From positions 744,001 through 808,000 of the forward strand of contig NZ_LYRP01000001.1 of the NCBI RefSeq assembly GCF_001655675.1: a stretch of 64,000 nt of DNA. The letters are read 5' to 3'. A program made the position numbers and the translations under genes. The notes under the pieces are model-generated. The model made no database searches. It saw only the letters and a program-made list of their open reading frames with translations, and was not told the DNA's origin. This document shows, piece after piece, positions 26,556 to 36,584 of the stretch (position 1 is its first letter; the number at the start of each line of letters is the position of its first letter). This stretch comes from Mangrovibacter phragmitis. Lineage in GTDB: Bacteria > Pseudomonadota > Gammaproteobacteria > Enterobacterales > Enterobacteriaceae.

Positions 26556-27275
26556 TTAATACTGTGCGGCGCCATGGCCTTGCCAGCCACGCCCCATGCG
26601 CTGTTCAGCCCGTTTAAACGCGCTGTTGGATAACACCGTCAACACCAGGTAACAGCCGCCACCCACCAGGTAGAAAGTGAAATAGTGGTGTGTGGAACCT
26701 GCCGCCACCTGGCTTGCCCGCATCAGCTCAACCACCCCGGTCACTGAAATCAGCGCGGAATCTTTCAGGGTCATTTGCCAAATATTGGACATAGCCGGTA
26801 AGGCATAACGGATAATTTGCGGTGCAACAATGCGGCGGCGAATACACCAGGGCAGCATGCCCATGGCCTGCGCGGCTTCAATATCACCGTGGGACACGGC
26901 GAGGCGCGCAGCACGGAACACTTCCCCCTGATACGAGCCAGAAATCAGGCCAATTGCCAGTGCACCAATCAAAAAAGGCGGAACTTCAATAAAACCGCTG
27001 GCACCAAACAGATGGCCCGCCCAGGTCACAACGCCCGAGCCGCCGAAATAAAACAGGTAGAGAATCAGTAGTTCGGGGATACCACGAAACACCACCGAGT
27101 ACCCTTCTCCGGCGACACGCATTAGCTTAACGGGTGAAAGCTTGGCGGCGGCAACACCACTGCCCACCACCGCACCAACCACCAGCGCTGCCAGCGACAA
27201 CAACAAGGTCGTGCAGGCAGCGCTTACAATCAGCGGCCCCCAACCATTTTCGCCAAAACCTAATAAGGCCATCAT
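26556..27275 (-). CDS. His/Arg-type ABC transporter permease (HisQ-like)
   Basis: Second permease subunit, 239 residues, HisQ/OccQ type: VVFRGIPELLILYLFYFGG and the EAA loop GDIEAAQAMGMLPWCIRRRI. AGAGGGG lies upstream of the tandem ATG codons. It follows the binding-protein gene by 13 bases within the HutC-controlled operon. Confidence 0.88.
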   Translation of the reverse strand: MMALLGFGENGWGPLIVSAACTTLLLSLAALVVGAVVGSGVAAAKLSPVKLMRVAGEGYSVVFRGIPELLILYLFYFGGSGVVTWAGHLFGASGFIEVPPFLIGALAIGLISGSYQGEVFRAARLAVSHGDIEAAQAMGMLPWCIRRRIVAPQIIRYALPAMSNIWQMTLKDSALISVTGVVELMRASQVAAGSTHHYFTFYLVGGGCYLVLTVLSNSAFKRAEQRMGRGWQGHGAAQY

Positions 27276-27288
27276 GTTTGTGCCCCTC

Positions 27289-28143
27289 TTACGGCGTCAC
27301 GTCCGTTTTAAACCATTTCTCACTGAGTTTTTTCACCGTGCCATCAGCAAGCGCGGCTTTGATTGCGGTATCCAGTTTCGCCTTCAGGTCAGTATCGCTT
27401 TTACGCACGCCCATCGCTTCCCCTTCACCCCAAATTGGCCCACCCAGTTTCGGGCCACTGAACGTGAGATCTTTGTTTTCCGGTTTACCCATAATCGAGT
27501 TGGCGAACGTGACATCATCAAACACGGCATCAATACGTTCCGCCTGCAAATCGAGAATGGCGTCTGCTGAACTGTTGTATTCACGTACCGTGGCAATATC
27601 TTTGAAGTATTTGTCGATAAATGGCGTGTAGACCGTACCGGAGGCAATTCCGATGGTTTTGCCTTTCAGGGCCGCACGCAACCTGGCTATGGCCGGGTTA
27701 ATTTCTGCCGGGTTGTCGTGCAGTTTAATCAGTGCATCTGCCCCGGTGGCTTCCGGCAACAGATTCCCTTTCAGGGTAATGAAGCTGGCCGGTGTCTGCG
27801 CGTAAGGCACCGTAAAATCAATGATCTTTTTACGTTCCGGGGTAATAACAATGGAATCCATGATGACATCGGACTTCCCTGCCTGCAGCCCGGCAATCAT
27901 CCCGTCCCAGTTCTGCACGCTCAGTTTGCAGGTCACTTCCATGCGTTTGCATAAATCCGCCATCAGTTCGGGCTCAAAACCGCTGAGCTTCCCGCCCGGC
28001 AACGTCATATTCCAGGGTTCATAACTCCCTTCGGTGGCGACAGTAATCGTTTTCCACTCTTTTGCCATTGCTGGCGTGCCGGAAAGTAGTGCCGCAAGCG
28101 CCGCGCTACTCAGTAGTAAACGGTAAACAGAAAGTACGTTCAT
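27289..28143 (-). CDS. Periplasmic substrate-binding protein of the lyase-linked importer
   Basis: Solute receptor of the SBP_bac_3 family, 284 residues. A classical signal peptide ends at TPAMA before KEWKTITVATEG. The mature part has GFEPELMADLCKRM and QNWDGMIAGLQAGKSDVIM, as in lysine/arginine/ornithine/histidine or opine receptors. The start is the ATG at 28143, seven bases after AGGAG. It is the first gene of the operon and has HutC-type operators 88 and 167 bases upstream. The ligand may be a histidine betaine rather than histidine itself. Confidence 0.87.
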   Translation of the reverse strand: MNVLSVYRLLLSSAALAALLSGTPAMAKEWKTITVATEGSYEPWNMTLPGGKLSGFEPELMADLCKRMEVTCKLSVQNWDGMIAGLQAGKSDVIMDSIVITPERKKIIDFTVPYAQTPASFITLKGNLLPEATGADALIKLHDNPAEINPAIARLRAALKGKTIGIASGTVYTPFIDKYFKDIATVREYNSSADAILDLQAERIDAVFDDVTFANSIMGKPENKDLTFSGPKLGGPIWGEGEAMGVRKSDTDLKAKLDTAIKAALADGTVKKLSEKWFKTDVTP

Positions 28144-28230
28144 CTGATGCTCCTGAAATAACCGGGTCGCTGACGCCGGTAACAACTGAAATGGGCTGGT
28201 GCCTTAATTTCCGGCACAAATGACTAAACA

Positions 28231-28240
28231 TGTATATACA
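28231..28240. promoter_or_regulatory. HutC-type operator upstream of the importer/lyase operon
   Basis: Perfect palindrome TGTATATACA, identical to the sites before hutF, hutC and hutU. Confidence 0.75.
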
Positions 28241-28309
28241 AGAAAAAACACAAAAAAGGCATTAACTCATAACCACTTGGGTTAATGCGCACCTGAGTGT
28301 GTCTTTACT

Positions 28310-28319
28310 TGTACATACA
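28310..28319. promoter_or_regulatory. Second HutC-like operator upstream of the importer/lyase operon
   Basis: TGTACATACA within TTGTACATACAA, one base different from the TGTATATACA consensus. Confidence 0.55.
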
Positions 28320-28484
28320 ACTTAGCAATTGATATGCCACTTCGAAGAAACCATCTTATTTCATTGAAAAACCGCGGGTTCCCAGGTGAAGGTGCACCAC
28401 CGGTTGCCAGTCAACCCGGTAATAACGCACCAAAGAAACGCATCCGCACCATAACAAAGCAGTAAAAATGGCGCACAACAGGGC

Positions 28485-28522
28485 AAAAAAGTGTGCCCCC
28501 ACCATCCAGACTGGTGGTGGGG
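28485..28522 (-). terminator. Terminator after hutIG
   Basis: On the minus strand CCCCACCA and TGGTGGGG form an 8-bp stem followed by a short spacer and TTTTTT, 20 bases past the hutG stop. It separates hutIG from the importer/lyase operon that follows on the same strand. Confidence 0.75.
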
Positions 28523-28541
28523 CGACAAACAACAGGCGGGG

Positions 28542-29351
28542 TTATCTGGCGTGAGATTCTTCCACTGCGCGCGCACTGGTAACCAGAGTTTCAAGCAGGG
28601 ATTTCAGTACTTGCTGAAGTGCGGCCGCACGCTCTTCCTGCCAGGCGAATGGCGGGGTTTCATCCATATAATTACATTGTGCCAGTTCAAGTTGCACGGC
28701 ATGAATATGGTTAGCCGGGTCGCCATAAGCGCGGGTGATATGCCCACCTTTGAAGCGGCCATTGATTACCCAGGTGTAAGCCGACTGGGCTTCACAACAC
28801 GCACGCAGCGCCTCACTGACAGCAGGTGCGCAACTCGCGCCATGGTTGGTGCCAATATTCAAATCCGGCAGCCGCCCGTCGAACAGGCGGGGAATAACCG
28901 AGGCAATAGAATGCGCGTCAAACAACAGCGCATAGCCAAAACGGGCTTTGATAGCAGCCAGCGTATCGGCCAGTTGCTGGTGGTAACTCTGCCACACCTG
29001 CTCCAGGCACCACGCGCGGTGCGCTTTATCTGGCTCCTGCCCCGGGCGAAATACCGGCTCGCCATCGAACAACGTATCCGGGAACAGGCCAGTGGTGGCA
29101 CTCTGGTACAACGGCGTGTCATCAGCCGGGCGATTCAAATCCACCACAAAACGTGAATAATTAGCCTGAAGAATACTGGCCCCCATTGCGCTGGCAAAAG
29201 CATAGAGCGCCGGAATATGCCAGTCGGTATCGGGTAATAACCGGGCACGGTCTGTCAGCCCGGCTTCAACTTCCGGCGTCAGCGACGTACCGGCATGAGG
29301 CATGCTAATCAGCAGCGGAGTGGATCCTTCATGAAATAACCAGGGTGTCAT
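28542..29351 (-). CDS. hutG: N-formylglutamate deformylase HutG
   Basis: Amidohydrolase of 269 residues that releases formate from N-formyl-L-glutamate, the last step of the HutF-type histidine pathway. Family motifs are [16 protein letters not shown] at the start, [26 protein letters not shown] and GGHITRAYG. It overlaps the hutI stop by four bases. With HutF encoded nearby, the route to glutamate passes through formylglutamate. Confidence 0.9.
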   Translation of the reverse strand: MTPWLFHEGSTPLLISMPHAGTSLTPEVEAGLTDRARLLPDTDWHIPALYAFASAMGASILQANYSRFVVDLNRPADDTPLYQSATTGLFPDTLFDGEPVFRPGQEPDKAHRAWCLEQVWQSYHQQLADTLAAIKARFGYALLFDAHSIASVIPRLFDGRLPDLNIGTNHGASCAPAVSEALRACCEAQSAYTWVINGRFKGGHITRAYGDPANHIHAVQLELAQCNYMDETPPFAWQEERAAALQQVLKSLLETLVTSARAVEESHAR

Positions 29352-30556
29352 ACACTTTCTCCACGGTAAACCACCTGGCAGGGTAACTGCCCGCCAAGCC
29401 AGTAAGCCAGTTCAGCGGGTTGCTTAACTGGCCAGTGAACAAAACTCGCCAGTTTCCCGGCTTCCAGAGACCCACACTCATGTTCCCTGCCCAGCGCTTT
29501 TGCCCCCCAAAGAGTAACCCCCGCCAGCGCCTCTTCCGGGGTCATGCGGAATAATGTGCAGGCCATATTCAGTATCAGGCGCAACGACAGCACTGGCGAT
29601 GTGCCAGGGTTTAAATCACTCGCCAGCGCCATTGGTACGCCATGCTTGCGAAATAACTCAACCGGTGGCATTTGGGTTTCACGCAGCATGTAATAAGCGC
29701 CAGGCAACAATACCGCCACAGTGCCACTTTGCGCCATGGCAATGACGTCGTCTTCGGTAGCATATTCCAGGTGATCGGCAGAAATAGCCTGGTAACGGGC
29801 CGCCAGGCTGCTTCCGCCCAGCGAGGAGAGTTGTTCAGCGTGCAATTTAACTGGCAGGTTCAGTTCACGGGCAGTATTAAATACCCGGGTGATTTGTTGC
29901 GGCGAGAATGCCAGATGTTCACAAAAACCATCCACAGCATCCACCAGCCCTTCCCGGTGCGCGGCAGGCAATAAGGTCTGGCAAATGTAATCAATCCAGC
30001 CATCCGCATTGTTCTGGTATTCCGGCGGAACGGCATGAGCAGCAAGAAACGTCGCCTGGATATCGACAGGCTCCAGTTGCGCCAGTTGGCGAATTACCCG
30101 CAACATGCGCAACTCACTGTCACTTTCCAGCCCGTAGCCAGATTTTATCTCCAGTGTGGTAACGCCTTCCTGGCGCAGGCAGCGCAGGCGCTCACGAGCC
30201 GTGGCAAGTAACTCTGCTTCACTGGCCTGGCGCGTGGCGTTCACCGTGGAAATAATCCCCCCACCGCTGGCGGCGATTTCAGCGTAACTGGCACCATTAA
30301 GGCGCATTTCAAACTCACCACTGCGGTCACCACCAAATACCAGGTGAGTATGGCAGTCAACCAGACCGGGGGTAATTATCCCGCCATTCAGCCGTTTAAC
30401 GTGCTGTGGCTGGCAATGGCCTGCGTCCCGTTCTTCGCCCACCCAGACAATACGCTCGCCTGCCACCGCAATCGCCCCTTGCCTGATAAGGTGGTACTTA
30501 CCGTCTTTGAGCGTGACCAGGTCCGCCCCGGTCCACAGCGTTTCGCATTGCAACAT
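29348..30556 (-). CDS. hutI: Imidazolonepropionase HutI
   Basis: Zinc amidohydrolase of 402 residues that opens 4-imidazolone-5-propionate to N-formimino-L-glutamate. Metal and substrate motifs are visible: [41 protein letters not shown] and [10 protein letters not shown]. The ATG at 30556 is chosen because it matches the family start and has GGAGG upstream. It is divergent from hutF across a region with a HutC operator. Confidence 0.92.
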   Translation of the reverse strand: MLQCETLWTGADLVTLKDGKYHLIRQGAIAVAGERIVWVGEERDAGHCQPQHVKRLNGGIITPGLVDCHTHLVFGGDRSGEFEMRLNGASYAEIAASGGGIISTVNATRQASEAELLATARERLRCLRQEGVTTLEIKSGYGLESDSELRMLRVIRQLAQLEPVDIQATFLAAHAVPPEYQNNADGWIDYICQTLLPAAHREGLVDAVDGFCEHLAFSPQQITRVFNTARELNLPVKLHAEQLSSLGGSSLAARYQAISADHLEYATEDDVIAMAQSGTVAVLLPGAYYMLRETQMPPVELFRKHGVPMALASDLNPGTSPVLSLRLILNMACTLFRMTPEEALAGVTLWGAKALGREHECGSLEAGKLASFVHWPVKQPAELAYWLGGQLPCQVVYRGESV

Positions 30557-30758
30557 TGTCTTGCCGCCTCCAGATGAGTGTGAATGATAGTAGCTCAACA
30601 TAATTCGGGTGCAGGCAAACGGCAAAACAGTGCGTAATCCATGTATAACGAATTAAGGCAGCGCCCGGACGGGCTCCCCGACCGCTGCACAGACTGAACC
30701 GGCTCAAACAACCTGCCTGCAATTAAACTATGAAGGGTATACAGCACAAATTAAAGTA

Positions 30759-30774
30759 TGTATATGTATATACA
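30759..30774. promoter_or_regulatory. HutC-type operator between hutI and hutF
   Basis: TGTATATACA (30765-30774) preceded by an overlapping TGTATATGTA (30759-30768). The position suits repression of hutF and perhaps of divergent hutI. Confidence 0.75.
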
Positions 30775-30797
30775 ACCACAGAGACAGGGGATCAAGC

Positions 30798-32150
30798 ATG
30801 GCAAGTTTTTATGCTGCACGGGCATTGTTGCCCGAGGGCTGGCGAACAGCAGTACGCATTGAGACAGAATCCGGGCGGATAACCGCCGTCACACCAGGCA
30901 GCCACAGTGATGGCGCCACGCCGTTACAGGGGCTGGTAGTACCGGGTATGGCTAACCTGCACTCCCATGCTTTTCAGGCAGCCATGGCCGGGCACGCTGA
31001 GGTGGCGGGTAACCCGCAGGACAGTTTCTGGACCTGGCGCGATGCCATGTATCACCTGGTTGGCCGCCTGACCCCGGAACTGATGGCTGATGTCGCCACC
31101 TGGTTGTATATCGACATGCTGAAAGGAGGTTATACCCAGGTTGCGGAGTTTCATTACCTGCACCACCAGCCTGACGGCACGCCTTACCCACAGGACGACA
31201 TGCTACGGGCACTGATTCAGGCAGCCACCACGGCAGGTATCGGGCAGACTATGCTGCCAGTACTTTACCGCTATGCTGGTTTTGGCGCACAGCCGCCGGT
31301 TGAAGGGCAACGGCGGTTTATTCAGAGCACGGAAAGCTGGCTGGAACAATACCAGCGCCTGTCATCTCTGACTGCGGGCAACCCGCTGCTTAACCAGGGC
31401 GTGTGTTTCCATTCGCTGCGCGCCGTAACCCAACAGGACATGGCGCAGGTTCTGGCCAATACTCCGGCTGATGCCCCCGTGCATATTCATATTGCTGAGC
31501 AGCAAAAAGAAGTCAATGACTGTCTGGCAAGCTATGGTGCGCGCCCGGTCGCCTGGTTACTGGAGAATATGCCGGTAGATAAACGCTGGTGCCTGGTTCA
31601 TGCCACACACCTGGACCAACAGGAAATTACCCGGCTCGCCGCTACAGGTGCTGTTGCCGGGCTTTGCCCCACCACCGAAGCCAACCTGGGCGATGGTATT
31701 TTCCCGGCGACGGACTGGCTGGCAGAACAGGGCCGCTGGGGTATTGGCTCCGACAGCCAGGTTTCACGCAGTGTGCTGGAAGAATTACGCCTGCTGGAAT
31801 ACGGCCAGCGCCTGCGTGACCAGCATCGTAACCGGCTGGCTCAGCCTGGCGCGCCCAGCGTGGGAGACGTGCTTTACACCCAGGCCGCTATGGGTGGCGC
31901 ACAGGCCTGTGGCGTTCAAATGGGCCAACTGGCACCCGGTATGCGCGCCGACTGGCTGTGCCTCAATGCCGACTACTGGCCGCAAAACCGCCCGGACGAC
32001 CAACTGATAAACCGCTGGTTATTTGCCGGGCAACGTAGCGAGATTCGTGATGTCTGGGTAGCCGGGCAGGCCGTAATTCGTAATGGGCAACACCCGCAGG
32101 AAGCCATTTATGCAGCCCGGTTTCGCAACGCACTGGAGGCACTGCAATGA
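30798..32150 (+). CDS. hutF: Formimidoylglutamate deiminase HutF
   Basis: Amidohydrolase-superfamily enzyme of 450 residues that deiminates N-formimino-L-glutamate to N-formylglutamate. Metal motifs are ANLHSHAFQ, VHIHIAEQQKEV, LVHATHLD and GIGSDSQVS. ACAGGGG-type sequence precedes the ATG. It overlaps hutD by four bases. Its presence, rather than HutG-type formimidoylglutamase, shows the five-step pathway. Confidence 0.92.
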   Translation: MASFYAARALLPEGWRTAVRIETESGRITAVTPGSHSDGATPLQGLVVPGMANLHSHAFQAAMAGHAEVAGNPQDSFWTWRDAMYHLVGRLTPELMADVATWLYIDMLKGGYTQVAEFHYLHHQPDGTPYPQDDMLRALIQAATTAGIGQTMLPVLYRYAGFGAQPPVEGQRRFIQSTESWLEQYQRLSSLTAGNPLLNQGVCFHSLRAVTQQDMAQVLANTPADAPVHIHIAEQQKEVNDCLASYGARPVAWLLENMPVDKRWCLVHATHLDQQEITRLAATGAVAGLCPTTEANLGDGIFPATDWLAEQGRWGIGSDSQVSRSVLEELRLLEYGQRLRDQHRNRLAQPGAPSVGDVLYTQAAMGGAQACGVQMGQLAPGMRADWLCLNADYWPQNRPDDQLINRWLFAGQRSEIRDVWVAGQAVIRNGQHPQEAIYAARFRNALEALQ

Positions 32151-32683
32151 TTCAGGTGTGGTCGGTTGAAAACTTACCCGTAACGCGCTGGCGCAATGGT
32201 GGCGGGGAAACCCGAGAAATTATCGCCACCCCAGGTCCTGAAGGGAGCGACTTTTTGTGGCGGGCAAGTATTGCCACACTGGATAAAGACGGGCCATTTT
32301 CCCACTTCAGCGGTATTGACCGGGTAATTACCCTGCTGGAGGGCACGGGTGTGACACTGACAGTGGATGGTAAAGACATTCCCCTGGCGTTACACACTCC
32401 ACTGGCTTTTTCCGGCGACAGCACCTGTACGGCACGCATCACCGGGCAGAGCCAGGATTTTAATATTATGACCCTGCGTGGAGCCTGCAACGCACATGTG
32501 GAAGTGGTAAACAGCGCACAACAGAGCCACAGCGGTGTTTGCCTGGTGCTCAGTGGCGAGTGGCAGTTAAATGGCAGCGAACTGGTTGCCGGAATGGGTG
32601 CGTGGTGGCACAACGAGCACAGCACTATCCGCCCGGTGTCTGCGGGCGGAAAGTTACTGTTTTGCCGTATTGAGGAAGGTTAA
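32147..32683 (+). CDS. hutD: HutD-family protein
   Basis: Cupin-like protein of 178 residues conserved in hut operons. The N-terminal block NLPVTRWRNGGGETREI and WRASIATLDKDGPFSHF are diagnostic. It has no established reaction; it has been proposed in Pseudomonas to moderate hut activity. It is coupled to hutF by a four-base overlap and its stop overlaps the convergent hutC stop by four bases. Confidence 0.88.
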   Translation: MIQVWSVENLPVTRWRNGGGETREIIATPGPEGSDFLWRASIATLDKDGPFSHFSGIDRVITLLEGTGVTLTVDGKDIPLALHTPLAFSGDSTCTARITGQSQDFNIMTLRGACNAHVEVVNSAQQSHSGVCLVLSGEWQLNGSELVAGMGAWWHNEHSTIRPVSAGGKLLFCRIEEG

Positions 32684-33435
32684 CCGTGGCCTTTAAACCG
32701 GCCCAGCAGTTTGTAGCGTGTACCCGGGTACAATAACCGGGCATAAGTGACCACACGGTTATCACTCCAGGTCTGGCGGCGAATCAGCAGGCAGGGTTCC
32801 GCCGCATTCATTTCCAGCAACTCGCGCTGTGCGGTGTCAGGCATTATCGCCTCAACAATATGTTCCCCTGCCGTTAATGGGGCCACCTGCATCAGATAAG
32901 TGTAGGGCGTAAGCGCCATAAAATCTTGCGACAGGTAATCCGGTGCCACCAGTGGGTTGACCAGGCGGTCTTCCATTTGCACCGGAACATCGTTTTCGTA
33001 ATGCACAATTACCGAATGGAAAATCGCCTGGCCGGTTGCCAGGCCCAGGACCGCCGCCTGAGCCGGGTCTGCCTGAATTTCGCTCATGCCAAGCACCCGG
33101 CAACTGTGGCGATGCCCGCGCTGAGTAATTTCTTCGGCAATGTTGTGCACTTCCAGCATGGCAGTGTAGCCTTTCATTTCGGCCACAAATGTCCCCACGC
33201 CCTGCATACGCAGCAGGTAGCCTTCACTGGTCAGTTCACGCAGCGCACGGTTGATGGTCATGCGGCTGACTCCCAGCCGGGCGACCAGTTCACTTTCAGA
33301 AGGCACGCGCTGGCGCGGCTTCCACGCCCCTTCGTTAATCTGGCTGATAATCGCCTGTTTCACGCGCTGATAAATGGGCGCGGGTTGGTCACCCATGGCA
33401 CTGACCAGTTGTGATACGGCGGTTTGCTCTGTCAT
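32680..33435 (-). CDS. hutC: Histidine utilization repressor HutC (GntR family)
   Basis: GntR-type repressor of 251 residues. The winged helix (about 20-85) includes PSESELVARLGVSRMTINRA, and a C-terminal UTRA ligand domain begins near residue 100. In characterised systems urocanate is the inducer. The ATG at 33435 follows AGGGA; the longer frame upstream is unsupported. TGTATATACA occurs in its own promoter and before hutU, hutF and the importer/lyase operon, consistent with autoregulation and a shared regulon. Confidence 0.9.
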   Translation of the reverse strand: MTEQTAVSQLVSAMGDQPAPIYQRVKQAIISQINEGAWKPRQRVPSESELVARLGVSRMTINRALRELTSEGYLLRMQGVGTFVAEMKGYTAMLEVHNIAEEITQRGHRHSCRVLGMSEIQADPAQAAVLGLATGQAIFHSVIVHYENDVPVQMEDRLVNPLVAPDYLSQDFMALTPYTYLMQVAPLTAGEHIVEAIMPDTAQRELLEMNAAEPCLLIRRQTWSDNRVVTYARLLYPGTRYKLLGRFKGHG

Positions 33436-33488
33436 AGCGGTTCCCTGCATTGTCCGGTTGATACGAGTGTAATCCCCTTTATTGAAGA

Positions 33489-33518
33489 TGTATATACATC
33501 CACACAATGTAGGTACAT
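33489..33518. promoter_or_regulatory. HutC operator(s) in the hutC promoter
   Basis: TGTATATACA (33489-33498, extended palindrome GATGTATATACATC) and a weaker TGTAGGTACA (33509-33518) lie 54 bases upstream of the hutC start. Confidence 0.7.
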
Positions 33519-33669
33519 ACCCTTCCTGCCCCGTTACTGTGCAAGTGCGCATCATTGTGGCGCAACCTGACTCGCCACCAGACAGGAGGGAAAGCTGCGG
33601 CCCTTGTCACAAGCTGAACACAGAGAAATAAAAAAGCTGGCGTGGCTTTTGCTAAATACTTTACCAGGA

Positions 33670-33679
33670 TGTATATACA
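33670..33679. promoter_or_regulatory. HutC operator upstream of hutU
   Basis: TGTATATACA followed by a half-site CTATACAT, about 70 bases before the hutU start. Confidence 0.7.
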
Positions 33680-33748
33680 AGACTATACATGGCTAACACC
33701 AAAATTTATCCGCGGCAATTACGCGATACCAAGACAGAGGAAATGAAT

Positions 33749-35443
33749 ATGAGCAAACCCACCAGTCAGTCCGTTGCCCGCCCGGTCCACGCCCCTAAGG
33801 GCACTGAGTTGCATTGCGCTAACTGGCTGATTGAAGCACCGTATCGCATGATTCAGAACAACCTCGACCCGGATGTTGCTGAACGCCCGGATGACCTGGT
33901 GGTGTATGGCGGTATTGGTAAAGCGGCCCGTAACTGGGATTGTTTTGATGAAATTCTTGCCAGCCTGCGCCGCCTGAAAGCAGACGAAACGCTGCTGGTG
34001 CAGTCTGGCAAACCGGTGGGAATCTTTCGCACTCACACCGATGCCCCCCGCGTGCTGATTGCCAACAGTAACCTGGTTCCCCACTGGGCAAACTGGGAAC
34101 ACTTCCAGGAGCTGGATAAAGCCGGGCTGATGATGTACGGCCAAATGACTGCTGGCTCGTGGATTTACATCGGCGCACAGGGCATTGTGCAGGGCACCTA
34201 TGAAACCTTTGCCGAAGCCGCACGCCAGCATTATAACGGCAGCCTGCGCGGTAAATGGATCCTGACGGCGGGCCTTGGCGGCATGGGCGGTGCGCAACCG
34301 CTGGCAGGGGTGATGGCTGGAGCCTGTGTACTGGCTATCGAGTGCCAGGAATCACGTATTGACTTCCGCCTGCGCACCCGTTATGTCGACCATAAAGCCT
34401 ACACGCTGGATGAAGCCCTGAAGTTGATTGAAGACGCCACGGCCAAAGGGGACGCCATCTCGGTTGCGCTGCTGGGTAATGCGGCCGAAATTGTGCCGGA
34501 GCTGGTAAAACGCGCCAAAGCCGGTGGCCCGAAACCGCACATTGTTACCGACCAGACGTCAGCACACGACCCGCTCAATGGCTATTTGCCGGTTGGCTGG
34601 TCCGTTGAAGAGTGGGAAGAATTACGCAAAACTGACCCGAAAAAAGTGATGCAGGCCGCGCGTGCTTCCATGGCAGAACATGTTAAAGCGATGCTCGATT
34701 TCTGGCATATGGGCGTGCCTACGGTGGATTACGGTAATAACATTCGCCAGGTTGCCAAAGACGAAGGGGTGGCAAACGCCTTTGATTTCCCGGGGTTTGT
34801 ACCGGCCTATATTCGCCCGCTGTTCTGTGAAGGCAAGGGGCCTTTCCGCTGGGTGGCACTGTCTGGCGACCCGGAAGATATCTATAAAACCGATGCCAAA
34901 CTGAAAGAACTGTTCCCGGACAACCACGCACTGCACAACTGGCTGGATATGGCTCGTGAGCGTATTGCTTTCCAGGGGCTGCCTTCGCGTATTTGCTGGC
35001 TGGGGCTGGGTGAACGCCATATTGCTGGCCTGGCGTTTAACGAGATGGTGCGTAACGGTGAACTGAAAGCGCCAGTCGTGATTGGCCGTGACCACCTGGA
35101 TTGCGGCTCGGTTGCTTCTCCTAACCGTGAAACAGAATCCATGAAAGATGGTTCAGACGCGGTTTCTGACTGGCCGTTACTCAATGCATTACTCAATACT
35201 GCCGGTGGCGCGACCTGGGTCAGCCTGCATCATGGTGGTGGTGTGGGTATGGGCTTCTCCCAACATGCCGGGGTGGTGATTGTGTGCGATGGTAGCGAAG
35301 CCGCTGATGTGCGCCTGGCACGCGTCTTGTGGAACGACCCGGCAACTGGCGTTATGCGCCATGCTGATGCCGGTTATGAAACAGCTATTGCCTGCGCACA
35401 AGAAAAAGGGCTGGACTTGCCGGGTATTCTGCCAAAAGCGTGA
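33749..35443 (+). CDS. hutU: Urocanate hydratase HutU
   Basis: Urocanase of 564 residues, full length, converting urocanate to imidazolonepropionate with tightly bound NAD+. Highly conserved stretches include [29 protein letters not shown] (NAD site), [26 protein letters not shown] and [15 protein letters not shown]. The start chosen is MSKPTSQ, eight bases after AGAGG; an earlier ATG at 33689 lacks a ribosome site. In most enterobacteria hutH follows hutU, but here hutU is followed directly by a terminator and convergent cobT. Sequence alone cannot exclude thiourocanate as an alternative substrate. Confidence 0.92.
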   Translation: MSKPTSQSVARPVHAPKGTELHCANWLIEAPYRMIQNNLDPDVAERPDDLVVYGGIGKAARNWDCFDEILASLRRLKADETLLVQSGKPVGIFRTHTDAPRVLIANSNLVPHWANWEHFQELDKAGLMMYGQMTAGSWIYIGAQGIVQGTYETFAEAARQHYNGSLRGKWILTAGLGGMGGAQPLAGVMAGACVLAIECQESRIDFRLRTRYVDHKAYTLDEALKLIEDATAKGDAISVALLGNAAEIVPELVKRAKAGGPKPHIVTDQTSAHDPLNGYLPVGWSVEEWEELRKTDPKKVMQAARASMAEHVKAMLDFWHMGVPTVDYGNNIRQVAKDEGVANAFDFPGFVPAYIRPLFCEGKGPFRWVALSGDPEDIYKTDAKLKELFPDNHALHNWLDMARERIAFQGLPSRICWLGLGERHIAGLAFNEMVRNGELKAPVVIGRDHLDCGSVASPNRETESMKDGSDAVSDWPLLNALLNTAGGATWVSLHHGGGVGMGFSQHAGVVIVCDGSEAADVRLARVLWNDPATGVMRHADAGYETAIACAQEKGLDLPGILPKA

Positions 35444-35455
35444 TTCACGCCCGTT

Positions 35456-35482
35456 AAATTGCCCGCTATATGCGGGCAATTT
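35456..35482. terminator. Bidirectional terminator between hutU and cobT
   Basis: An 11-bp perfect stem AAATTGCCCGC-TATAT-GCGGGCAATTT has A/T ends that provide T-runs in both directions. It lies between the convergent hutU and cobT stops. Confidence 0.8.
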
Positions 35483-35491
35483 CCCCCACAG

Positions 35492-36550
35492 TTAATGGCT
35501 TTCCGGCAACACGATATCGCTGCCTGCCAGCGTGCCCATTTCGTTGTATATCGCACAGGCGGCATCCACCAGTTGCATGGCCAGCGCCGCACCACTGCCT
35601 TCACCGAGGCGCATATCCATCACCAGGTATGGGTCCAGCCCCAAATGGCTGAGTGCGACACGCGCGCCACGTTCAGCGGATAAATGCGACGGGATCAGGT
35701 ACGGTTTTACTTCCGGCGCAATACGGCAGGCCGCTAACGCGGAGGCATAAGAAAGAAAGCCATCCAGTACCACTGGCAACCCACAACTTGCCGCACCAAG
35801 CATTACCCCGGCCATGCCGAGCAAGTCAAACCCACCCACTTTGGCAAGCACATCCAGGCCATCCGTTACATCGGGTTGGTTTACGTGAATCGCTTTACGC
35901 ACCACATCCACTTTATGGTGTAACTTCGCCAGCGGGTAGTTCGCGCCCACGCCTACGGTTTCCATTGGGTCTGCACCGGTCAACACGCTGACCACCGCAG
36001 CGGCAGGCGTGGTATTGGCAATACCCAGCTCACCAACACCAAACAGCGTCACGCCATCGGCCGCCAGTTGGCGTGTGAATGCGATACTTTGCTCCAGCAG
36101 GGTTTGCGCCTGCTCACGGGTCATCGCAGGCTCTTTGGCGATATTGCCGCTTCCCCGCGCTACCCGCATATCCACCAGCCCCGGAATCGGCTCGTAATCA
36201 ATACCGGCATCCACAACATGCACCTGTGCGCCAGCCTGGCGCGCCAGCACACATACGCCGGTGTTGTGGCGGGTCATGTTGATAGCCTGAATCCAGGTGA
36301 CCGCTTTGGGTGATACCGCAATGCCTTCTTCATAGACACCGTGGTCTGCACACATTACCACCATCGCTTTACTGCGCGTGTTGATTTCACCTTTTAACCC
36401 CGGGCAACCGGCCAGTTGAACGGCCAGTGCTTCCAGGCGCCCCAGGCTGCCCACCGGCTTGAGCAGGCCATCAATGTAAGCCTGGACTTCATGCTGACGC
36501 GCACTGTCCAGCGCCGGAATGGCCAGACGTATTTCAGGGAGTGTTTGCAT
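35492..36550 (-). CDS. cobT: Nicotinate-nucleotide:dimethylbenzimidazole phosphoribosyltransferase
   Basis: Makes alpha-ribazole phosphate for the lower ligand loop of cobalamin, 352 residues. Landmarks are [47 protein letters not shown] and [13 protein letters not shown] with the catalytic Glu. The ATG at 36550 gives MQTLPEIRL, matching the Salmonella start MQTL; an in-frame GTG ten codons upstream is less likely. It is the last gene of the cobalamin operon. Confidence 0.92.
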   Translation of the reverse strand: MQTLPEIRLAIPALDSARQHEVQAYIDGLLKPVGSLGRLEALAVQLAGCPGLKGEINTRSKAMVVMCADHGVYEEGIAVSPKAVTWIQAINMTRHNTGVCVLARQAGAQVHVVDAGIDYEPIPGLVDMRVARGSGNIAKEPAMTREQAQTLLEQSIAFTRQLAADGVTLFGVGELGIANTTPAAAVVSVLTGADPMETVGVGANYPLAKLHHKVDVVRKAIHVNQPDVTDGLDVLAKVGGFDLLGMAGVMLGAASCGLPVVLDGFLSYASALAACRIAPEVKPYLIPSHLSAERGARVALSHLGLDPYLVMDMRLGEGSGAALAMQLVDAACAIYNEMGTLAGSDIVLPESH

Positions 36551-36584
36551 ATTCTTGTTCTCGATTTGCTCAAAAGACACTGAC

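Noticed and set aside
28361-28594. 77-codon minus-strand frame between hutG and the SBP gene
   Set aside because: It overlaps the hutG end and the hutIG terminator and has no ribosome site.
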